Shown here: positions 58,858 to 64,000 of the stretch, one piece after another
Position numbering within the stretch: the first letter of the stretch is position 1
Layout of the letters: each line of letters begins with the position of its first letter
Assembly (NCBI RefSeq): GCF_030553055.1
Contig: NZ_CP130713.1
Coordinates: 2,232,001 to 2,296,000, forward strand
Source of the DNA: Streptomyces sp. XD-27
Lineage (GTDB): Bacteria; Actinomycetota; Actinomycetes; Streptomycetales; Streptomycetaceae
Length of the DNA stretch: 64,000 nt
Direction: 5' to 3'
The notes under the pieces: generated by a model
Database searches by the model: none
What the model was told of the DNA's origin: nothing
Seen by the model: only the letters and a program-made list of their open reading frames with translations
Translations under genes and position numbers: made by a program

Positions 58858-61509
58858 ATGACGAAGCCGACCGAGTCCACACAGCGGACGCAGCCGGCCC
58901 AGCCTGCGCGGCCGACGATCGTGCTGATCGGCCACGGGATGGTCGGCCAGCGGTTCCTCGAAGCGCTCGCCGACCGGGGAGTCACCGGCACCGCCCGCGT
59001 GGTCGTGTTCTGCGAGGAGCCCCGGCCCGCCTATGACCGGGTCCAGTTGTCCTCGTGCTTCTCCGGCCGTACGCCCGACGATCTGTCGCTGGTCGAGGAC
59101 GGCTTCATGGCCCGGCACGGCATCGAGCTGCACGTGGGCGACCCGGCCGTGGCCGTCGACCGCGAGGCGCGCACGGTCACCTCGCAGGCCGGGGTGGAGA
59201 TCGCGTACGACACACTCGTCCTGGCCACCGGCTCGTACCCCTTCGTACCGCCCGTCCCCGGCAAGGACGCCACCGGCTGCTTCGTCTACCGCACCGTCGA
59301 GGACCTGCTGGCCATCGAGGAGTACGCCAAGGGCCTCGGCACCGGCACCGTGGTCGGCGGCGGGCTGCTGGGTCTCGAGGCGGCCGGGGCGCTCAAGGGG
59401 CTCGGGCTGACCACGCACATCGTGGAGTTCAACCCGCGGCTGATGTCCCTCCAGGTGGACGAGGGCGGCGGGGCCGCGCTGCGCCGCACCGTCGAGGACA
59501 TGGGACTGATCGTGCACACCGGCGTCGGCGGCAAGGAGATCACGGCGGGCGAGGACGGGGCCGTCACCGCGATGCTGCTCTCCGACGGGTCCGCCGTCGA
59601 CACCGACCTCGTGATCTTCTCGGCGGGCGTACGCCCCCGTGACCAGCTCGCCCGCGACTGCGGGCTGACCGTCGGCGAGCGCGGCGGCATCGCGATCGAC
59701 GAGCGGTGCCGTACCAGCGACCCGTCCGTGTACGCCATCGGCGAGTGCGCGCTGGCCGCCGACGGCCGGGTGTACGGGCTGGTGGCGCCCGGCTACGAGA
59801 TGGCGGAGGTGGCCGCGGACGCCATCGGCGAGGCCGTAGCGGACCGTACCGACCAGGAAAAGCGCTTCACCGGTGCCGACACCTCCACCAAGCTCAAGCT
59901 CCTCGGCGTGGACGTGGCGTCCTTCGGCGACGCGCACGGCACCGCGCCCGGCTGCCTCGACGTCGTCTACTCCGACTCCCGGGCCGGGGTCTACAAGAAG
60001 CTGGTGATCGGCGCCGACGGCGAGCTGCTGGGCGGGGTGCTGGTCGGCGACGCCGAGGCGTACGGGATGCTGCGGCCGCTGACCGGCACCGTGCCGCCGC
60101 TCGCCCCCGAGCAGCTCGTCCTCCCCGCCGGAGTGGGCGCGCCCGCCGCCCTCGGCCCGTCCGCGCTCCCCGACGAGGCGGTCATCTGCAACTGCCACAA
60201 CGTCACCAAGGGCACCATCCGGGCCGCCGTCACCGAGCACTCCTGCACCACCGTCCCCGCGGTGAAGAAGTGCACCAAGGCGGGCACCGGCTGCGGCAGT
60301 TGCGTCAAGGCGCTCACCTCCCTGGTCGAGGACGAGCTGACCGCGAGCGGGGTCAGCGTCGACAAGGGCCTGTGCGGCTGCTTCGCGCACACCCGCGCCG
60401 AGCTGTACGAGATCGTGCGGACCCTGCGGCTGACCAGCTACGCCGAACTCCTGGACAGCCATGGCCGGGAGGAGGCGCGCAGCGGCGACGGCTGCGAGGT
60501 CTGCAAGCCCGCCGTCGCCTCCATCATCGCCTCGCTCGCCCCGACCGTGGGTGCGAGCGGCTACGTCCTGGACGGCGAGCAGGCCGCGCTCCAGGACACC
60601 AACGACCACTTCCTGGCGAACCTCCAGCGCAACGGCTCGTACTCGATCGTGCCGCGCATCCCCGGCGGCGAGATCACCCCGGAGAAGCTGATCGTCATCG
60701 GCGAGGTCGCGCGGGACTTCGGGCTCTACACGAAGATCACCGGCGGGCAGCGGATCGACCTGTTCGGCGCCCGCGTCGACCAGCTGCCGCAGATCTGGGC
60801 ACGGCTGGTGGACGCCGGGTTCGAGTCCGGGCACGCCTACGGCAAGGCGCTGCGCACCGTGAAGTCCTGTGTGGGGCAGACCTGGTGCCGGTACGGGGTG
60901 CAGGACTCAGTCCGCATGGCGATCGACCTGGAGCTGCGGTACCGGGGCCTGCGCTCCCCGCACAAGTTGAAGTCGGCCGTCTCCGGCTGCGCCCGCGAGT
61001 GTGCCGAGGCGCGCGGCAAGGACTTCGGGGTGATCGCCACCTCGAACGGCTGGAACCTGTACGTCGGCGGCAACGGCGGCGCCGACCCGCGCCACGCCGA
61101 CCTCCTCGCCCAGGACCTGGACGACGAGGAGCTCATCCGCGTCATCGACCGCTTCCTGATGTTCTACATCCGCACCGCGGACCGGCTGGAGCGCACCTCG
61201 GCGTGGCTGGAGCGGATCGAGGGCGGGCTCGACCACGTACGGGACGTCGTGGTGCACGACTCGCTCGGGCTGTGCGCGGAGCTGGAGGCCATGATGGCCG
61301 AACATGTGGCGCACTACCGCGACGAGTGGGCCGAGACGCTCGCCGACCCGGAGCGGCTGCGGCGGTTCGTCTCCTTCGTCAACGCGCCGGGCTCGCCCGA
61401 CCCGTCGGTGCGGTTCGTACCCGAGCGCGACCAGGTCAAGCCGGATCTGACGATCCTGGCCGGACCCACGATCCCCGTCCGTACGCTCGAAGGGAGCACC
61501 AGCCGATGA
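58858..61509 (+). CDS. nirB: Nitrite reductase (NADH) large subunit
   Basis: An 883-residue cytoplasmic siroheme enzyme reducing nitrite to ammonium. FAD/NADH domain first (TIVLIGHGMVGQRFLEALAD; VVGGGLLGLEAAGALKGLGL), then a BFD-type [2Fe-2S] region (ICNCHNVTKGTIRAAVTEHS; GTGCGSCV), ferredoxin-like half domains, and the siroheme/4Fe-4S cluster ligands SCVGQTWCRYG and SGCARECAEARGKDFG. All Cys ligands present. ATG 58858 is 2 bases after the preceding stop. Stop overlaps nirD as ATGA. Requires siroheme (CbiX-like gene at 36 kb). Confidence 0.97.
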   Translation: MTKPTESTQRTQPAQPARPTIVLIGHGMVGQRFLEALADRGVTGTARVVVFCEEPRPAYDRVQLSSCFSGRTPDDLSLVEDGFMARHGIELHVGDPAVAVDREARTVTSQAGVEIAYDTLVLATGSYPFVPPVPGKDATGCFVYRTVEDLLAIEEYAKGLGTGTVVGGGLLGLEAAGALKGLGLTTHIVEFNPRLMSLQVDEGGGAALRRTVEDMGLIVHTGVGGKEITAGEDGAVTAMLLSDGSAVDTDLVIFSAGVRPRDQLARDCGLTVGERGGIAIDERCRTSDPSVYAIGECALAADGRVYGLVAPGYEMAEVAADAIGEAVADRTDQEKRFTGADTSTKLKLLGVDVASFGDAHGTAPGCLDVVYSDSRAGVYKKLVIGADGELLGGVLVGDAEAYGMLRPLTGTVPPLAPEQLVLPAGVGAPAALGPSALPDEAVICNCHNVTKGTIRAAVTEHSCTTVPAVKKCTKAGTGCGSCVKALTSLVEDELTASGVSVDKGLCGCFAHTRAELYEIVRTLRLTSYAELLDSHGREEARSGDGCEVCKPAVASIIASLAPTVGASGYVLDGEQAALQDTNDHFLANLQRNGSYSIVPRIPGGEITPEKLIVIGEVARDFGLYTKITGGQRIDLFGARVDQLPQIWARLVDAGFESGHAYGKALRTVKSCVGQTWCRYGVQDSVRMAIDLELRYRGLRSPHKLKSAVSGCARECAEARGKDFGVIATSNGWNLYVGGNGGADPRHADLLAQDLDDEELIRVIDRFLMFYIRTADRLERTSAWLERIEGGLDHVRDVVVHDSLGLCAELEAMMAEHVAHYRDEWAETLADPERLRRFVSFVNAPGSPDPSVRFVPERDQVKPDLTILAGPTIPVRTLEGSTSR

Positions 61510-61859
61510 CCATGGCGCCGCAGAAGACCGCCGTCCGCGTCGAATTGCTTGTGAACCAGAGCTGGTTCGCGGTGTGCGAGCCGGCCGACCTCGTCCCGGG
61601 GCGGGGCGTGGCCGCGCTGCTGCCGGACGGCACGCAGGTCGCGGTGTTCCTGGACCGGGCGGGACAGGCGTACGCGATCGACAACCGCGATCCGTTCTCG
61701 GGCGCGTACGTGCTCTCACGCGGGCTGCTCGGCACGGCGGCGGGCGGCCGGGCGTTCGTCGCGTCGCCGCTGCTCAAGCAGCGGTTCGACCTGGTGACGG
61801 GGCGGTGCCTGGACGATGATTCGGTGACGGTGCGGGCGTATCAGGTCCGTACGGCCTGA
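61506..61859 (+). CDS. nirD: Nitrite reductase (NADH) small subunit
   Basis: A 117-residue Rieske-like partner of NirB. ATG 61506 overlaps the nirB stop (ATGA). NirD features: WFAVCEPADLVPGRGVAALL, AYAIDNRDPFSGAYVLSRGL, SPLLKQRFDLVTGRCLDDDS. As usual for NirD, the cluster-binding Cys/His of true Rieske proteins are absent. Stop codon lies in a 16-bp tandem repeat. Confidence 0.95.
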   Translation: MTMAPQKTAVRVELLVNQSWFAVCEPADLVPGRGVAALLPDGTQVAVFLDRAGQAYAIDNRDPFSGAYVLSRGLLGTAAGGRAFVASPLLKQRFDLVTGRCLDDDSVTVRAYQVRTA

Positions 61860-61888
61860 CGTCCGTACGGCCTGACGTCCGCCTGACG
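61846..61888. repeat. 16-bp tandem repeat spanning the nirD stop codon
   Basis: TCCGTACGGCCTGACG at 61846-61861 and 61862-61877, followed by a shortened copy (TCCGCCTGACG). nirD TGA is at 61857-61859, inside the first unit. Confidence 0.8.
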
Positions 61889-61889
61889 T

Positions 61890-62570
61890 CTACAGCAGGC
61901 CCGCCGCTTCCAGCAGGCGGCGGGCGCCGGCGCCGTCGATGTGGTCGGCCAGGACGCGTAACTCCCGTTCGCCATTGCGCAGCAGGCCGCGTTCGCGGGA
62001 GAGCCGTGCGCCGCGGTCGAGTTCGTGCCACAGCAGCGGGTTGCCTGTGAGGACCTTCGGGTCCAGCTCCACGCGGCGGCCCAGTATGTCGCGCAGGATC
62101 AGCCGGGGCGCCGTGCCGTGTACCCGGGTCACGCTGGTGAGCAGGTCCGTGCGTACGCGCCGCTCGCGGCCCACGGCGCCGCGGGACGCCAGCCAGCCGT
62201 CGCCGGCGGTCACGCGCCGCGGGCACAGGACGGCGAACAGCAGCAGCGCGAGCCCGGTCCAGGCGGCGGCGCGGAGCGGCGCGAGGCCGTGGCACGCGGC
62301 GTCGAGCAGGAGCATGGTGGAGAGCAGGGCCGCCGCGGCGTACAGCGCGGTGCGCAGATCGGTGGCCCACCTGCGGTCGTGGGCGAGCACCGGCCCGTCG
62401 TCGCCGACGGGATCGGGAGGCCGGGAGCAGCGCTCGCCGCCGCGGGCCGCGTCGTCGCCGCTTTCCCGGCCGCGGCTCCCGTCCCGGCCCCCGTGTCGGT
62501 CCTGGTCCCGGTCCCGGCCGCGTCCGAAACCGCGTCCGTCACCGCGTGCGCGCCCGTCTCCGCGTGCCAT
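61890..62570 (-). CDS. Membrane protein of unknown function
   Basis: A 226-residue protein. Residues 1-50 are an Arg/Gly/Asp-rich low-complexity cytoplasmic tail (RGFGRGRDRDQDRHGGRDGS). Two hydrophobic helices follow (LRTALYAAAALLSTMLLLDA; AAAWTGLALLLFAVLCPRRV). The C-terminal half resembles a PH-like domain (TSVTRVHGTAPRLILRDILG; RVELDPKVLTGNPLLWHELD). ATG 62570; no strong ribosome site visible. Convergent with nirD. Confidence 0.72.
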   Translation of the reverse strand: MARGDGRARGDGRGFGRGRDRDQDRHGGRDGSRGRESGDDAARGGERCSRPPDPVGDDGPVLAHDRRWATDLRTALYAAAALLSTMLLLDAACHGLAPLRAAAWTGLALLLFAVLCPRRVTAGDGWLASRGAVGRERRVRTDLLTSVTRVHGTAPRLILRDILGRRVELDPKVLTGNPLLWHELDRGARLSRERGLLRNGERELRVLADHIDGAGARRLLEAAGLL

Positions 62571-62798
62571 GGTGCTGACGCTAGGCGCGCGGCCGGTCGC
62601 GCTACCGGGCGTTGACGCGCTGCTGACTCCCCGCTGTCGAAACTTGACGCGTCACTGACACGCGCCCCTCCCGGCGTCAAAAAGGTGTAGAGATCACCCA
62701 TGTCGGCGCCAAGAGCGCGCAAAGACGGCGCGCTACACGCGGAACACGCCCCCACGCTGAAGCCTCCCCCAGGCACCAGCGGAGGTATGTACCAACCA

Positions 62799-64000
62799 TG
62801 TCGATGTCGTCGAAGGACCAGGGCTCGCCCGCCGTCGTAGCGAGCGACGAGGAGCCGCCTGATACCCGGGCCGCCGCCCTGGCCGTCTCATCGGCGCGGG
62901 AGCGGGCGGAAGCGGAGCACGGCTCGCCGCACACGGCGGAGCACGAGCAGACCGCGGAGCACGACTCCCGGCACAAACTGACCACGGTCACCGGCCTCGC
63001 CGCGCTGTCCCTGGACGCCATGGCCTCCGTCGCCTACGGGCCGGAGGCGATCGTCCTCGTCCTGGCCGCCGCCGGCGCGCACGGCCTCGGCTTCACCCTC
63101 CCCGTCACCCTCGCGATCGCCGCGCTGCTCGCGGTCCTGGTCGCCTCGTACCGCCAGGTGATCGCGGCGTTCCCGGACGGCGGCGGTTCGTACGCCGTCG
63201 CCAAGACCCACCTGGGCAAGCGGACCAGCCTGGTCGCCGCCGCCTCCCTCGTACTGGACTACATCCTCAACGTCGCGGTCGCCGTCACCGCCGGCGTGGC
63301 GGCGCTGACCTCCGCCTTCCCCGGGCTCTACGACACGCGGCTGTGGCTGTGCCTGGCCGTGCTGGTGCTGATCACCGGCGTGAACCTGCGCGGCATCGTC
63401 GAGTCGGCGCGCGTGTTCATCGTGCCCACCGTGGTCTTCGTCCTCGCGATCCTCACGCTCATCGTCGTCGGCCTGCTCCGGTCCGCGCCGGTCAGCACCG
63501 AGGCGTCGGCCGGACACGCCTCCGTACTCGCCGACAACGCCACCACCGTCGGCGCCCTGATGCTGCTCAAGGCGTTCGCGTCCGGGTGCTCCGCGCTCAC
63601 CGGCGTCGAGGCCATCGCCAACGCCGTCCCGTCCTTCCGGGCCCCGGCGGTCCGCCGCGCCCAGCGCACGGAGATCGCGCTCGGCGCGCTGCTGGGCGTC
63701 ATGCTGATCGGCCTGTCCGTGCTGATCTCGCGGTTCCACCTCAAGCCGGTGGAGGGCGTCACCGTGCTGGCGCAGCTCGCGGACGCCTCGCTCGGCCACA
63801 ACTGGGCGTTCTACGTGATCCAGTTCGCCACGATGACGCTGCTGGCGCTGTCCGCGAACACGTCCTTCGGCGGGCTGCCGGTGCTGCTGAAACTGCTCGC
63901 ACGCGACAACTACCTGCCGCATGTCTTCGGCCTCAAGGCCGACCGCCAGGTGCACCGGCACGGCGTGCTGGCACTGGCCGCCGTCTCCGCGCTGCTGCTG
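62799..64000 (+). CDS. APC superfamily permease (partial, runs off right edge)
   Basis: About 400 residues present. ATG 62799, with ATG 62805 as alternative; GGAGG lies 12 bases upstream. The N-terminal 60 residues are acidic and His-rich, then TM1 with KLTTVTGLAALSLDAMASVA, and further helices. The DAMASVAYGPEAI segment is typical of the KimA/APC-like amino-acid or potassium transporters. Complete C-terminus outside the window. No c-di-AMP riboswitch signature found in the leader. Confidence 0.88.

Noticed and set aside
62571..62798. A c-di-AMP (ydaO-type) riboswitch before the APC permease.
   Set aside because: Expected conserved blocks of that riboswitch are not present. Only short G/C-rich sequence and a possible promoter are seen.
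1..64000. CRISPR array, biosynthetic gene cluster, rRNA operon, or a prophage.
   Set aside because: No repeat-spacer pattern, no PKS/NRPS/terpene-type genes, no rRNA, and no phage structural genes were seen.

Overview
The window is high-G+C actinobacterial DNA, most likely a Streptomyces chromosome. The indicators are a chaplin-like protein, WhiJ-type XRE-DUF5753/DUF397 regulators with an anti-sigma-type ATPase, an SCO2400-type zinc-ribbon protein, an Hrd-type sigma factor next to dnaG, many GTG starts, and intergenic regions almost as G+C-rich as the genes. From memory, the gene content resembles the S. coelicolor SCO2400-SCO2490 interval; that synteny is an inference.

Layout. 1-12.2 kb: a partial GH3 beta-glucosidase divergent from a TetR regulator, secreted proteins (DUF6299 type, a pyroglutamyl-peptidase-like protein), an EI24 membrane protein, an MDR oxidoreductase/MarR pair, OsmC, thioredoxin, a subtilisin and a chaplin-like protein. 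12.2-16.1 kb: molybdate uptake and sensing (HTH-TOBE regulator, modA, fused modBC, divergent di-Mop protein). 16.1-19.4 kb: an RTX-repeat secreted protein, a Cys-rich small protein, a LysE/LysR pair and an orphan barstar. 19.44-27.06 kb: a probable integrated island bounded by a 23-bp copy of the 3' end of a CAU-anticodon tRNA gene; it carries a four-gene polymorphic-toxin operon (SseB-like, WXG-like, 1476-residue RHS/YD toxin, putative immunity protein) and a broken gene. 27.06-36 kb: tRNA genes, sugar kinase, sigma factor, DNA primase, flavoprotein, dGTPase. 36-44.5 kb: CbiX-like chelatase, nasA, adenine/adenosine deaminase, small antitoxin-like proteins, cutA, cupin and an acyl-CoA-synthetase-like enzyme. 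44.5-55 kb: accessory region with LysR, an unusual HEAT-repeat protein, WhiJ/DUF397/ATPase-type regulators, one intact IS5-like element and several gene/IS remnants. 55-64 kb: NmrA-like and TSUP proteins, the nitrite reductase operon (FAD protein-nirB-nirD), a membrane protein and a partial APC permease.

How the parts fit: molybdate uptake (molybdenum cofactor for NasA), CbiX-like chelatase (siroheme for NirB), nasA and nirBD form one assimilatory nitrate-to-ammonium theme. GlnR-box-like motifs lie upstream of both nasA and the nir operon.

Five genes (modBC, the HTH-TOBE regulator, an island gene, the sigma factor, an SH3-like secreted protein) are each broken as printed and each restored by adding one base, most simply in a short G/C run. 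This pattern looks like homopolymer sequencing error, so those disruptions should not be taken as biology without checking.

The strongest candidate for something undescribed is the tRNA-bounded RHS toxin island with its unrecognised toxin tip and immunity protein.
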